In this document: positions 32,975 through 42,303 of the stretch, piece by piece
How the letters are laid out: every line of letters begins with the position of its first letter
How positions within the stretch are numbered: position 1 is the stretch's first letter
Assembly: GCA_038135065.1 (NCBI GenBank)
Contig: JAYPWI010000019.1
Coordinates: 9,150 to 73,149 of the forward strand
Direction: 5' to 3'
Length of the DNA: 64,000 nucleotides
Source: JAYPWI01 sp038135065
GTDB lineage: Bacteria > Actinomycetota > Acidimicrobiia > Acidimicrobiales > Poriferisodalaceae
The notes under the pieces: generated by a model
Seen by the model: only the letters and a program-made list of their open reading frames with translations
Told to the model about the DNA's origin: nothing
Database searches by the model: none
Program-made: the position numbers and the translations under genes

Positions 32975-33442
32975 TCAGGGGAGAGCCATTGGTGTCCCGC
33001 AATGGGGACACGAGGGTTCGGCGCCTCGCGTGTCGACCTGGCTCAGGGCCACCAGGAGGAAGCAGCCGTCGCACAGGATCTCGTCGTCGCGGCGACCGCC
33101 TTCGGTGCTTGCGGAGGGTGTGGGTGCACCGTCGCCGTCCTCCTCCTCCTCCTCGTCGTCCTCGTCGTCGTCGGAGGCCAGGCGCTCGCGGAGGATGGTG
33201 TCGAGGTCCGCTTCCACGTCCTCGTCGTCGTCTTCGTCGTCGTCGGACGTGGGTCGCGCCCCGGATGGGACTTCTGCGTCCTCCTCGTCGTCGTCGTCGT
33301 CGTCGTCGTCGCCCGCGTCGTCGTCGCCCATGTCGAGGTCGAGGTCGAGGTCGTCATCACCCAGATCGGCTTCGTCCAGTTCTTCGTCGTCGAGATCGAC
33401 GTCCTCGTCGACGTCGTCGGTGTCGTCAGTGTCGTCGCTCAT
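32975..33442 (-). CDS. Asp/Glu-rich protein with C-terminal zinc ribbon (DUF4193-like)
   Basis: 155 aa. The first ~110 residues are dominated by Asp and Glu, encoded by long GAC/GAT-rich runs. The last 40 hold ILCDGCFLLVALSQVDTRG and CPHCGTPMA, a four-Cys zinc site. The CxxCFLV text resembles the small actinobacterial DUF4193 proteins, which also have an acidic N-terminus. Function unknown; such proteins could bind basic partners or act as DNA mimics (speculation). The length may vary between strains through triplet-repeat slippage. Confidence 0.75.
   Translation of the reverse strand: MSDDTDDTDDVDEDVDLDDEELDEADLGDDDLDLDLDMGDDDAGDDDDDDDDEEDAEVPSGARPTSDDDEDDDEDVEADLDTILRERLASDDDEDDEEEEEDGDGAPTPSASTEGGRRDDEILCDGCFLLVALSQVDTRGAEPSCPHCGTPMALP
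33130..33430. repeat. GTC/GAC triplet-rich low-complexity tract
   Basis: Long stretches of repeated cgt/gtc units on the plus strand (for example 33286-33312) encode poly-Asp on the minus strand. It creates an open frame on every strand and is prone to replication slippage. Confidence 0.85.
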
Positions 33443-33560
33443 TCGGCGCCTCGAGAGTCGGCCGGGATCTTCCGGCGGGCAGGATACCCAGTTCCGCGGC
33501 CCGCAGAGTAGACACTCGGCGGCCGCTGGGCCACATGGGCTGCTTCGGGCCGATGATCTC

Positions 33561-33566
33561 TAAGCT
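33561..33566 (+). promoter_or_regulatory. -10-like box (TAAGCT) of uvrB
   Basis: Ends 6 nt before an in-frame TTG and 9 nt before ATG 33576. Inferred leaderless promoter. No LexA-type SOS box was recognised nearby. Confidence 0.35.
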
Positions 33567-33575
33567 GAGACGTTG

Positions 33576-35636
33576 ATGACGATGTCCCGACCGTCTCCCA
33601 CCGCAGGCCATCGCTTCGAGGTGGTGTCGGAGTTCTCGCCAGCCGGCGACCAGCCCGCTGCCATCGCTGGACTCTCGGACGGCATCCGCTCAGGCGAGCG
33701 ATTCCAGACACTGCTGGGCATCACGGGATCGGGCAAGAGCGCCACCATCGCATGGACGATCGAACAGGTACAGCGCCCGACGCTGGTGCTCGCGCCCAAC
33801 AAGTCGCTGGCCGCACAGCTGGCCAATGAGTTCCGGGAATTCTTCCCCCACAACAGGGTCGAGTACTTCGTCTCGTACTACGACTACTACCAGCCCGAGG
33901 CCTACATGCCGTCGTCGGACACCTACATCGAGAAGGACTCGACGGTGAACGACGAGATCGACAGGCTGCGTCACTCGGCAACTGCCGCGCTGCTGACCCG
34001 CCGGGACGTCATCGTCGTGGCGTCGGTCTCCGCCATCTACGGCCTGGGCGCCCCCGAGGAATACCTCAAGAAGATGCTCTACCTACGGGCCGGGGAGGAG
34101 TACGAGCAGCGGGCCGTGCTCCGTCAGCTCGTCGACATGCAATACGAGCGCAACGACATGAACCTCGTGCGCGGGAAGTTCCGGGTTCGGGGGGACACCG
34201 TCGAGGTGCACCCCGCCTACGAGGAGTTCGCAGTTCGGATCGAATTGTTCGGCGACGAGATCGAACGGATCACCCAGGTGGACACTCTTACCGGGGAACG
34301 CCTCGGGGAGCTGGAGGAGATCACCATCTTCCCGGCCAGCCATTACGTCACAGGTGAGGACAAGCTGCGAGCCGCCGTGGTGGCCATCGAAGCCGAACTC
34401 CAGCAACGGCTCGCCGTGTTCGAGGGGGAGAACAAGCTCCTGGAGGCCCAGCGACTCCGCATGCGGACCGAGTACGACCTAGAGATGATGCAGGAGGTCG
34501 GGTACTGCAACGGGATCGAGAACTACTCGATGCACCTCGACGGGCGCACCTACGACGAGCCGCCGTACACCCTGCTCGACTTCTTCCCTGACGACTATCT
34601 GCTGGTCGTCGACGAGAGCCATGTCGCCGTGCCCCAACTCCACGGCCAGTTCGCTGGCGACCGTTCTCGCAAGGACACCCTCGTCGAGCACGGCTTTCGC
34701 CTGCCATCGGCGCGCGACAACCGGCCCCTGCGATTCGAAGAGGTGATGGAGCGCATCAATCAGGCCGTCTTCCTCTCCGCTACGCCAGGCCAGTACGAGT
34801 TGCAGCACAGCGAGCGGGTGGTCGAGCAGATCGTTCGGCCCACGGGACTGGTCGATCCGGAGATCATCGTCAAACCGACCCGTGGTCAGATCGACGATCT
34901 CTTGGAACAGATCGACGCAACGGTCGGCCGTGGAGACCGGGTGCTGGTCACGACCCTGACCAAGAAGATGGCCGAGGATCTGACCGACTATCTGCTCGAA
35001 CTCGGGGTACGGGTTCGCTACTTGCACTCGAACATCGACACCATCGAGCGCATCGAGATCCTCCGTGACTTGCGGCTCGGAGAGTTCGACGTGCTCGTCG
35101 GTATCAATCTGCTGCGAGAAGGTCTCGACCTTCCCGAGGTGTCGCTGGTGGCCATTCTCGACGCCGACAAGGAGGGCTTCCTGCGTAGCGAGACCTCCCT
35201 GATCCAGACCATCGGTCGAGCGGCTCGCAACGTGGAGGGCCAGGTGGTCATGTACGCCGACCGGGTCACGGATTCGATGCAACGAGCCATCTCCGAGACG
35301 AATCGTCGGCGAGGCCTCCAGCAAGCCCACAACGCCGAACACGGCATCAACCCCACCACCATTCGCAAGGCGGTGACGGACATCCTCGAGCTGGTGCGGG
35401 GATCGGCAGACACGGCCCCCGTGCCCGAGAAGCTCTCGACGGGTCGTGGGGCGGCAGCCCGGGCGGATCGATTGGCCGATCTGAAGGAGCTGCCGCCGGA
35501 CGACTTGAACCGCCTGATCCTCCAACTGGAGGCAGAGATGGCCGAGGCGGCGGAAGACCTGCGGTTCGAATACGCAGCTCGGCTGCGCGACGAACTCAAG
35601 GAGCTGCGGCGCGAACTCCGAGACGCGTCGGCCTGA
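33576..35636 (+). CDS. uvrB: UvrB, excinuclease ABC subunit B
   Basis: 686 aa DNA-damage verification helicase. Walker A GITGSGKSATIAW, the beta-hairpin region YYDYYQPEAYMPSSDTYIEK, DEXD-type VVDESHVAVPQL, helicase motif VI QTIGRAARNVEG and a C-terminal UVR domain (LILQLEAEMAEAAEDLRFEY) that contacts UvrC. Start choice among TTG 33573, ATG 33576 and ATG 33582 is uncertain. mscR and uvrA follow on the same strand. Confidence 0.97.
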   Translation: MTMSRPSPTAGHRFEVVSEFSPAGDQPAAIAGLSDGIRSGERFQTLLGITGSGKSATIAWTIEQVQRPTLVLAPNKSLAAQLANEFREFFPHNRVEYFVSYYDYYQPEAYMPSSDTYIEKDSTVNDEIDRLRHSATAALLTRRDVIVVASVSAIYGLGAPEEYLKKMLYLRAGEEYEQRAVLRQLVDMQYERNDMNLVRGKFRVRGDTVEVHPAYEEFAVRIELFGDEIERITQVDTLTGERLGELEEITIFPASHYVTGEDKLRAAVVAIEAELQQRLAVFEGENKLLEAQRLRMRTEYDLEMMQEVGYCNGIENYSMHLDGRTYDEPPYTLLDFFPDDYLLVVDESHVAVPQLHGQFAGDRSRKDTLVEHGFRLPSARDNRPLRFEEVMERINQAVFLSATPGQYELQHSERVVEQIVRPTGLVDPEIIVKPTRGQIDDLLEQIDATVGRGDRVLVTTLTKKMAEDLTDYLLELGVRVRYLHSNIDTIERIEILRDLRLGEFDVLVGINLLREGLDLPEVSLVAILDADKEGFLRSETSLIQTIGRAARNVEGQVVMYADRVTDSMQRAISETNRRRGLQQAHNAEHGINPTTIRKAVTDILELVRGSADTAPVPEKLSTGRGAAARADRLADLKELPPDDLNRLILQLEAEMAEAAEDLRFEYAARLRDELKELRRELRDASA

Positions 35637-35715
35637 CCGCGCGCTCTGCGGGTTGGGCGAGGCGACGGGCACCGTCGGGTAGTGTCCGGCCATTCCATCG
35701 GGTCGAGGGGGAGTC

Positions 35716-36807
35716 ATGCCGCACGAGGTGAGGGCCGTGGTGGCCAGGGGGAAGGGTCAGCCGGTCTCGGTCGAGACGATCACCGTCCCGGACCCCGGCC
35801 CCGGTGAGGTGATCGTCGATGTCAAGGCGTGTGGGGTCTGCCACACCGACCTGCACTACCGGGAAGGGGCCATCAACGACGAGTTCCCGTTCCTGTTGGG
35901 TCACGAGGCCGCTGGGGTGGTGAGCGAGGTCGGCGAGGGCGTCACCAACGTCGCGGTGGGAGACTTCGTCATCCTCAACTGGAGGGCCGTCTGCGGTAAC
36001 TGCCGCTCGTGCCTCCGAGGCCGGCCGTGGTACTGCTTCGCGACCCACAACGCAGCGCAGAAGATGACCCTGGACGGCGTCGAGCTCAGCCCGGCCCTGG
36101 GTATCGGAGCATTCGCCGAGAAGACCCTGGTCGCTGCGGGCCAAGCCACCAAGGTGGACCCTGCAGCCTCCCCCGAGGTGGCAGGCCTGATCGGCTGTGG
36201 CGTCATGGCAGGTCTGGGGGCCGCCATGAATACCGGCGGTGTCGGGCGGGGCGACAGTGTTGCCGTGTGGGGATGTGGGGGAGTGGGCGACGCGGCCATC
36301 GAAGGATCGCGCCTGGCCGGAGCCCACACGATCATTGCCATCGACATCGACGACACGAAGCTCGCGTGGGCCGAGGATTTCGGAGCCACCCACACCATCA
36401 ACTCATCGGGGATGACCAACGACGAGGTGATCGAGGCGGTGCGCGCCCTGACCGGAGGCAATGGGGTGGACGTGGCCATCGAGGCCATCGGTCTACCGCA
36501 GACCTACGAGCAGGCGTTCTACGCACGCGACCTGGCGGGCACCGTCGTCTTGGTGGGGGTCCCGAACCCCGAGATGAAACTCGAACTTCCCCTGATCGAG
36601 GTGTTCGGTCGCGGTGGCTCACTCAAGAGTTCGTGGTACGGCGATTGTCTCCCCAGCCGGGATTTTCCGATGCTGATCGACCTGTACCTGCAGGGACGCT
36701 TGAGCCTTGACCGGTTCGTCAGCGAGACCATCTCCATCGACGAAGTCGAAGATGCGTTCCACAAGATGGAACGGGGTGAGGTGCTCCGTTCGGTCGTCGT
36801 GATGTAG
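35716..36807 (+). CDS. mscR: S-(hydroxymethyl)mycothiol dehydrogenase
   Basis: 363 aa zinc alcohol dehydrogenase that oxidises the mycothiol-formaldehyde adduct and reduces S-nitrosomycothiol. Catalytic zinc ligands in CGVCHTDLHYREG and LLGHEAAG, structural zinc Cys cluster CGNCRSCLRGRPWYC, and the MscR-specific THNAAQKMTL, GIGAFAEKTLVAAGQ and LKSSWYGDCLPSRDFP. It implies a mycothiol-making actinobacterium. ATG with AGGGGGAG upstream. It separates uvrB from uvrA. Confidence 0.95.
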   Translation: MPHEVRAVVARGKGQPVSVETITVPDPGPGEVIVDVKACGVCHTDLHYREGAINDEFPFLLGHEAAGVVSEVGEGVTNVAVGDFVILNWRAVCGNCRSCLRGRPWYCFATHNAAQKMTLDGVELSPALGIGAFAEKTLVAAGQATKVDPAASPEVAGLIGCGVMAGLGAAMNTGGVGRGDSVAVWGCGGVGDAAIEGSRLAGAHTIIAIDIDDTKLAWAEDFGATHTINSSGMTNDEVIEAVRALTGGNGVDVAIEAIGLPQTYEQAFYARDLAGTVVLVGVPNPEMKLELPLIEVFGRGGSLKSSWYGDCLPSRDFPMLIDLYLQGRLSLDRFVSETISIDEVEDAFHKMERGEVLRSVVVM

Positions 36808-36841
36808 CTGGCAGTCACCGATTCGACGCAGGTCTGGCCGA

Positions 36842-36847
36842 TAGGCT
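36842..36847 (+). promoter_or_regulatory. -10-like box (TAGGCT) of uvrA
   Basis: Ends 9 nt before the ATG at 36857; no Shine-Dalgarno. Inferred leaderless promoter. Confidence 0.35.
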
Positions 36848-36856
36848 GCCAGCCAT

Positions 36857-39736
36857 ATGGGCGACAAGCTGATCGTTCGCGGGGCCCGCGAGCACAACCT
36901 CCGCAACGTCGATGTGGAGCTTCCTCGGGACCGGATGATCGTCTTCACAGGCCTGTCGGGAAGTGGCAAGTCGTCGCTGGCCTTCGACACGATCTACGCC
37001 GAGGGGCAACGGCGGTACGTGGAGTCGCTGTCTGCCTACGCCAGACAGTTCCTGGGGCAGATGGACAAGCCCGATGTCGATTTTCTCGAGGGGTTGTCCC
37101 CTGCCATCTCGATCGACCAGAAGAGCGCCAGCCGGAACCCACGCTCGACGGTGGGAACCATCACCGAGGTGTACGACTACCTCCGGCTCCTCTACGCCAG
37201 GGTCGGGATCCAGCATGATCCCGAGACGGGTGAGGTCGTGCAGCGTCAGACGAGCCAGCAGATCGTCGATCGGATCCTCGACCTTCCCGCCGATACCCGC
37301 TTCCAGGTGCTAGCCCCCGTCGTCCGTGGGCGGAAGGGCGACTACCACACCCTGATGGCCGACCTGGCCGGTCAGGGGTATGCCCGGGCCAAGGTCGATG
37401 GTGAGATACGAGACCTTGGGGCCGAGGACGATCTCGCCGAGCGCTTGGATCGCTATAGCAACCACGACATCGAGGTGATCGTCGACCGCCTGGTGATGCG
37501 CGACGGGATCGAGCAGCGTCTGACCGAGTCGCTCGAGGCGGCGCTCGGCCTGGCGGACGGGCACGTGTGGATCGAAATCGTCCCCCGGGCGGGCGACGAG
37601 GCTGCCGAGGGTGAGCTCCTGACCTTCTCGCAGCACCTGTACTCGCCATCCACCGGACGCAGCTTCGAAGAGTTGGCCCCCCGGAACTTCTCGTTCAATT
37701 CGCCCTACGGGGCGTGCTCGACCTGCGATGGCCTCGGCACCCGCTTCGAGGTCGACCCCGAACTGGTGGTGCCCAACCACGACCTGTCGGTGGCCGAGGG
37801 CGCCCTGACCCCCTGGGCAGGGGCGACGAGCAAGTGGTTCAGCCGGTTGCTGCAGGCAGTCGGCGAGGAATACGACATTCCCCTCGATGCGCCGTGGCGG
37901 GAGTTGTCGGCCAAGCATCGAAAACTGCTCCTGCACGGGGCAGCCGGCGGGCGCAAGCTCACCGTCCGCTACCGCAATCGGTACGGCCGGTCCCGCAGTT
38001 ACACCACCGCCTACGAGGGCATCATCCCCTTCCTGCAGCGGCGACATGCCGATACCGAAAGCGACTGGTCGCGGGATCGGATCGAGGGCTACATGCGGGA
38101 GGTGCCCTGCGGCACGTGTCATGGAGCCCGGCTCAACGAGGTCTCTCTGGCCGTTCGGGTGGCCGATCACAACATCGACGAGCTGTGCTCGGTATCGATC
38201 GGCGAGGCGGCGAAAATCATTGATGGTCTCGGTCTGTCCGAGCGTGAGCAACTGATTGCCGCCCCCATCGTGAAGGAGATCGATGCGCGCCTCAACTTCC
38301 TCCTGGATGTCGGGCTCGACTATCTGACCCTCAACCGGTCGGCGGCCACCCTGGCTGGGGGTGAGGCACAGCGGATCCGCTTGGCCAGTCAGATCGGCAG
38401 CGGGCTCGAGGGAGTGCTGTACGTCCTCGACGAGCCCTCCATAGGTCTGCACCAGCGGGACAATCGACGGCTGATCGACACCCTCCTCCACCTGCGGGAT
38501 CTAGGCAACACGGTGCTGGTGGTGGAGCACGACGAGGAGACCATCAACGAGGCCGACTGGGTGGTCGACATCGGTCCCGGGGCAGGTGAACACGGTGGTG
38601 CCGTGGTCTACAGCGGACCGGTTGCCGGCTTGAAGAAGGCGAAGGAGTCGATCACCGGCCAGTACCTCACGGGACGTCGAGAGATCGCCGTCCCTGAGCA
38701 GCGACGGGTGGCAGGGTCCGGCCAGCTGCTGGTGCGAGGGGCGCGCGAGAACAATCTGGGTGAGATCGATGTTGCCTTCCCTCTGGGGTTGTTCGTCGCC
38801 GTCACCGGGGTGTCGGGTTCAGGCAAGAGCACCCTCGTCAACGAAATCCTGCACAAGGCGCTCATGCAGCGGGTCTACAAGTCCAAGGCTGTGCCGGGCC
38901 TGCATACCGCCGTCGAGGGTTGGGAGCAGATCGACAAGGTCATCGACATCGACCAGTCGCCGATCGGACGCACCCCGCGTTCCAATCCGGCTACCTACAC
39001 GGGCGTGTTCGACCACATTCGGAAGTTGTTCGCTGCGACCAACGAAGCGAAGGTGCGGGGTTACCTTCCCGGGCGTTTCAGCTTCAACGTGAAGGGCGGC
39101 CGCTGCGAGGCGTGTTCCGGCGACGGCACGATCAAGATCGAGATGCACTTCCTGCCCGACGTCTATGTGCCGTGCGAGGTCTGCAAGGGGGCTCGCTACA
39201 ACCGCGAGACCCTCGAGGTCAGGTTCAAGGGCATGACGATCTCCGACGTGCTCAACATGCCGTGCGAAGAAGCCCTCGAGTTCTTCGCAGCGCAGCCGGC
39301 CATCGCTCGGCACATGCAGACCTTGGTCGACGTCGGTCTGGGCTACATCCGCCTCGGGCAGCCTGCGACGACCCTGTCGGGTGGCGAAGCCCAGCGGGTG
39401 AAGCTGGCGAGTGAACTGTCGAAGCGATCGACCGGCCACACCCTCTACATCCTCGACGAACCGACGACGGGCCTGCATTTCGAGGACATCCGCCGCCTGC
39501 TGATCGTGCTGACCCGACTCGTCGAGCAGGGCAACACGGTCGTGGTGATCGAGCACAACCTCGACGTGGTCAAGACGGCAGACTGGATCATCGACATGGG
39601 GCCTGAAGGGGGAAGCGGCGGCGGCATGGTGGTCGTCGCAGGGACCCCGGAGCAGGTGGCCGCCACGCCGGAGAGTCACACCGGGCGATTTCTCGAACCG
39701 ATCCTGGCCGGATCGAAGCGAACCAAGGGGGCCTGA
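36857..39736 (+). CDS. uvrA: UvrA, excinuclease ABC subunit A
   Basis: 959 aa tandem ABC ATPase that finds DNA lesions with UvrB. First Walker A TGLSGSGKSSLAFDTIYAEG, second TGVSGSGKSTLVNEIL, ABC signatures LAGGEAQRIRLA and LSGGEAQRVKLA, zinc modules CSTCDGLG/CGTCHGARLN and CEACSGDG/CEVCKGARYN. Full length. Stop 1 nt before the amidase start. Confidence 0.98.
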   Translation: MGDKLIVRGAREHNLRNVDVELPRDRMIVFTGLSGSGKSSLAFDTIYAEGQRRYVESLSAYARQFLGQMDKPDVDFLEGLSPAISIDQKSASRNPRSTVGTITEVYDYLRLLYARVGIQHDPETGEVVQRQTSQQIVDRILDLPADTRFQVLAPVVRGRKGDYHTLMADLAGQGYARAKVDGEIRDLGAEDDLAERLDRYSNHDIEVIVDRLVMRDGIEQRLTESLEAALGLADGHVWIEIVPRAGDEAAEGELLTFSQHLYSPSTGRSFEELAPRNFSFNSPYGACSTCDGLGTRFEVDPELVVPNHDLSVAEGALTPWAGATSKWFSRLLQAVGEEYDIPLDAPWRELSAKHRKLLLHGAAGGRKLTVRYRNRYGRSRSYTTAYEGIIPFLQRRHADTESDWSRDRIEGYMREVPCGTCHGARLNEVSLAVRVADHNIDELCSVSIGEAAKIIDGLGLSEREQLIAAPIVKEIDARLNFLLDVGLDYLTLNRSAATLAGGEAQRIRLASQIGSGLEGVLYVLDEPSIGLHQRDNRRLIDTLLHLRDLGNTVLVVEHDEETINEADWVVDIGPGAGEHGGAVVYSGPVAGLKKAKESITGQYLTGRREIAVPEQRRVAGSGQLLVRGARENNLGEIDVAFPLGLFVAVTGVSGSGKSTLVNEILHKALMQRVYKSKAVPGLHTAVEGWEQIDKVIDIDQSPIGRTPRSNPATYTGVFDHIRKLFAATNEAKVRGYLPGRFSFNVKGGRCEACSGDGTIKIEMHFLPDVYVPCEVCKGARYNRETLEVRFKGMTISDVLNMPCEEALEFFAAQPAIARHMQTLVDVGLGYIRLGQPATTLSGGEAQRVKLASELSKRSTGHTLYILDEPTTGLHFEDIRRLLIVLTRLVEQGNTVVVIEHNLDVVKTADWIIDMGPEGGSGGGMVVVAGTPEQVAATPESHTGRFLEPILAGSKRTKGA

Positions 39737-39737
39737 C

Positions 39738-41084
39738 ATGGTCAGTGGAGTTCACGAACTGGGTGTTGCGTACCGGAGCGCGGCGATGACACCCCTCGAC
39801 GCGGTCGAGCAGTGCCTGGCCGCCATCGAAGCACTCGACGGTCAGGTGGGCGCCTGGCAGTCGGTGTACGCAGATGAGGCGCGGGCCGCCGCCGCAGCAG
39901 CAGGCGATGCCCTGGCCCAAGGGCAGGATCTCGGGCCGTTCCACGGCATCCCCTTCGCGCTGAAGGACATCGTCGACCTCGAGGGTCGGGTGGCGACGGC
40001 CGGCTGCTACGAGTACCGGGATCGCATTTCCCCGGCGACGGCGAGCATCGCGTCGAGTTTGCTGGCCGCTGGGGGCATCCTCGTCGGCAAGACCAAGACG
40101 GTTGAGTTCGCCATGGGTGGTTGGGGCACCAACCAGCACATGGGCACCCCCTGGAACCCATGGGATGCGGTCACGCACCGGACACCGGGCGGCTCGTCGT
40201 GTGGCTCCGGCGCTGCGGTCGGGGCCGGGATGGTGCCCTGTGCGGTGGGGACCGACACCGGTGGCTCGGTGCGCCTGCCCGCCGCCTTCTGCGGCATCGT
40301 CGGTTTGAAGACCACCGAGGGCCTGTTGCCCATCGATGGGATCGTGCCCCTGTCACACACCCTCGACACACCGGGTCCGATGACCCGATCGACGATCGAC
40401 GCAGCCCTGATGTTCGAGGCGATGGGTGGTTCCGCAGTGACCGAGGCCGATTTGGCCGCTGGGGTGCAGGGACTGCGTTTGGCCGCGATCGGGCCGCGAG
40501 AGCGCGACGGGGTTGCTGAGGAGCAACTGGCCGGATTCGACAATGCCGTCGACCTGTTGCGATCCCTCGGGGCCGTCGTGGAGGAAGTGGACCCTCCCCG
40601 GCCCTTCGATGAGATGAAGGACACCACCTTCGTCATCGTCACCGCCGAGGCGTACTACCACCACGGCGCGCTGATGGACGACCTGTCGGCCCGCATCGAC
40701 GAGAACGTGCGGGGCCGCATCCGACCAGGGGCAGAGATCACGGCTGCCCAGTACGTGGCAGCTGCGCTCGAGCGCCAAGCAGATCAGGCAGTGTTCGCTG
40801 ACGCAATGAGCGGGTTCGACGCCTATCTGACGCCGACGACTCCTACCCTCGCGCTGCCCGTGGAGGGTGTCGACGAAGGCACCACGCCGGCCCGCTTCAC
40901 GAGGGCGGGCAACTACCTTGCGCTGTGCGGTACCGCGGTGCCGTGGGGGGTTGCCCCGTCCGGGCTGCCGGGATCGCTGCAGGTCATGTGTCGCGGTGGC
41001 GACGAACGGCTCGCCCTTCGGATCACGGCGGCCTTCGAGGCCGCTCGAGGCCCGCTACCCCAGCCACCGATCTGGCCGGCCTGA
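39738..41084 (+). CDS. Amidase-signature family hydrolase
   Basis: 448 aa. The amidase triad is visible: Lys in LVGKTKTVEFAMGG, cis-Ser in GGSSCGSGAAVGAG and nucleophile Ser in GTDTGGSVRLPAAFCG. GatA is the best-known relative, but without gatB or gatC nearby a role in aminoacyl-tRNA amidation is unlikely; it more probably hydrolyses a small amide. Starts 1 nt after uvrA, likely co-transcribed. Confidence 0.92.
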   Translation: MVSGVHELGVAYRSAAMTPLDAVEQCLAAIEALDGQVGAWQSVYADEARAAAAAAGDALAQGQDLGPFHGIPFALKDIVDLEGRVATAGCYEYRDRISPATASIASSLLAAGGILVGKTKTVEFAMGGWGTNQHMGTPWNPWDAVTHRTPGGSSCGSGAAVGAGMVPCAVGTDTGGSVRLPAAFCGIVGLKTTEGLLPIDGIVPLSHTLDTPGPMTRSTIDAALMFEAMGGSAVTEADLAAGVQGLRLAAIGPRERDGVAEEQLAGFDNAVDLLRSLGAVVEEVDPPRPFDEMKDTTFVIVTAEAYYHHGALMDDLSARIDENVRGRIRPGAEITAAQYVAAALERQADQAVFADAMSGFDAYLTPTTPTLALPVEGVDEGTTPARFTRAGNYLALCGTAVPWGVAPSGLPGSLQVMCRGGDERLALRITAAFEAARGPLPQPPIWPA

Positions 41085-41098
41085 GCCGAGGCCCTCAG
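41081..41098. terminator. Hairpin CTGAG/CTCAG at convergent gene ends
   Basis: 5-bp perfect stem, 8-nt loop. The amidase TGA lies in the left arm and the permease TGA (minus strand) in the right arm. An overlapping stem GGCCT/AGGCC is also possible. No T-run, so termination is inference. Confidence 0.3.
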
Positions 41099-42303
41099 CC
41101 AGCGGGTCGAATGGAGACCGCAGGGTCGACGCGGGCTGCTCGAAGGGCCGGGTACAGCCCGGCCAGGGCTCCGATGGCAAGAGCAGCCCCAATGCCGGCC
41201 CCGAGCGCGGACACGGGGACGCTGATCACCCAGTCCCGGCTCGCTGCATAGACGACGGTGATCGCTGCGCCGATCCCGACGCCGACTGCGCCGCCGAGGG
41301 TGGCCAGCAAGGCTGATTCGACGAGGAATTGTGCTGCGATGTGTCGACGCGTCGCGCCCAGCGCGCGACGCAGTCCGATCTCGGCCCGCCGTTCGATGAC
41401 CGAGATAACCATGACATTGGCGATACCTACCCCGCCGACGAGTAGGGCCACTGCTCCTAGACCCAGCAGGAGAGCCGTGAAGGTCGCTTCGGTACTCTCC
41501 CGCGCACTCAACAAGTCGCTCGGCCGGCTGACCGTCACCTCATCGGGGGCCTGGGGTCGCGCCGTGGCTGCGACGACGGCGCGGACCTGGTCGAAGAGGA
41601 TTGGGTCGTCGGGCACCGCTGGGTGAGTGCGTGCGTACACGATGCTGGGACCCTCGGCCGTCTCGAACCGATCTTCGGCGATGGGTCGACCGATGATGGC
41701 GGCTCGATCGAGGTTGGGGGCGAGGGGGATGGGGTCGAGGACGCCGATCACGGTGAAGTAGATGTCGGTCAGGAACACCTGCCGGGGCCCCTGGCCGGGG
41801 CGGATGCCGAGCCGTTCGGCCGCTACCGATCCCAGGACCACGGTGGGTAGGCGGCTGGTCGATTCGTCGAGGAAATTGCCGTCGGCCACCGTGCCATCGA
41901 CCACGTCGAGCACATTCAGGTCCACGGTGAGCACGGCGATGCCCCCCGTCTGGCCCGATGGAATGTGTTGGGTCCGGCGGACCGAGGTAGCGACTGGGGT
42001 GACGGCTGCTGCCGTGTCGATCGGGCCGATGCGTTCGATCATGGCGGCCGTGTCGGCCGGAAACACGACGTCGTCTCCAGTCAGCGACTCTCCCGGTCGG
42101 ACCTGGATGAGGTCGGGGCCCAGAGCATCGAGTTCGGCCTGGAGTTGGGCATCACTCGACGCAGTGATGCCCAGGACGGCGACCATGGCTGCGATGCCGA
42201 TGGAGATGCCGAGGGCGGTCAGGGTGGTACGGGCCTTGCGGGAGCGCAGGCCGAGCGTTCCCACCCCCAGGGCGTCGCCGATACGTAATCGCGAACGAGT
42301 CAC
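41095..42303 (-). CDS. MacB/FtsX-type ABC transporter permease
   Basis: 402 aa. One N-terminal helix (ARTTLTALGISIGIAAMVAV), a ~200-aa extracellular MacB-like domain, then three C-terminal helices (FTALLLGLGAVALLVGGVGIAN, VESALLATLGGAVGVGIGAA, LGAGIGAALAIGALAGLYPAL). The motif ISVIERRAEIGLRRALGATR is typical of MacB/LolE-like permeases. Last gene of a lipoprotein-adaptor-ATPase-permease cassette; its start overlaps the ATPase stop by 4 nt. The substrate could be peptides, lipids or antimicrobials. Confidence 0.93.
   Translation of the reverse strand: MTRSRLRIGDALGVGTLGLRSRKARTTLTALGISIGIAAMVAVLGITASSDAQLQAELDALGPDLIQVRPGESLTGDDVVFPADTAAMIERIGPIDTAAAVTPVATSVRRTQHIPSGQTGGIAVLTVDLNVLDVVDGTVADGNFLDESTSRLPTVVLGSVAAERLGIRPGQGPRQVFLTDIYFTVIGVLDPIPLAPNLDRAAIIGRPIAEDRFETAEGPSIVYARTHPAVPDDPILFDQVRAVVAATARPQAPDEVTVSRPSDLLSARESTEATFTALLLGLGAVALLVGGVGIANVMVISVIERRAEIGLRRALGATRRHIAAQFLVESALLATLGGAVGVGIGAAITVVYAASRDWVISVPVSALGAGIGAALAIGALAGLYPALRAARVDPAVSIRPAG

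Noticed and set aside
33002..33511. Plus-strand Val/Arg/Ser-rich frames over the triplet tract
   Set aside because: They are by-products of the GTC repeat; only the minus-strand frame ends in a meaningful zinc ribbon.
39738..41084. GatA of the amidotransferase complex
   Set aside because: No gatB/gatC nearby and the amidase signature is shared by many unrelated hydrolases.
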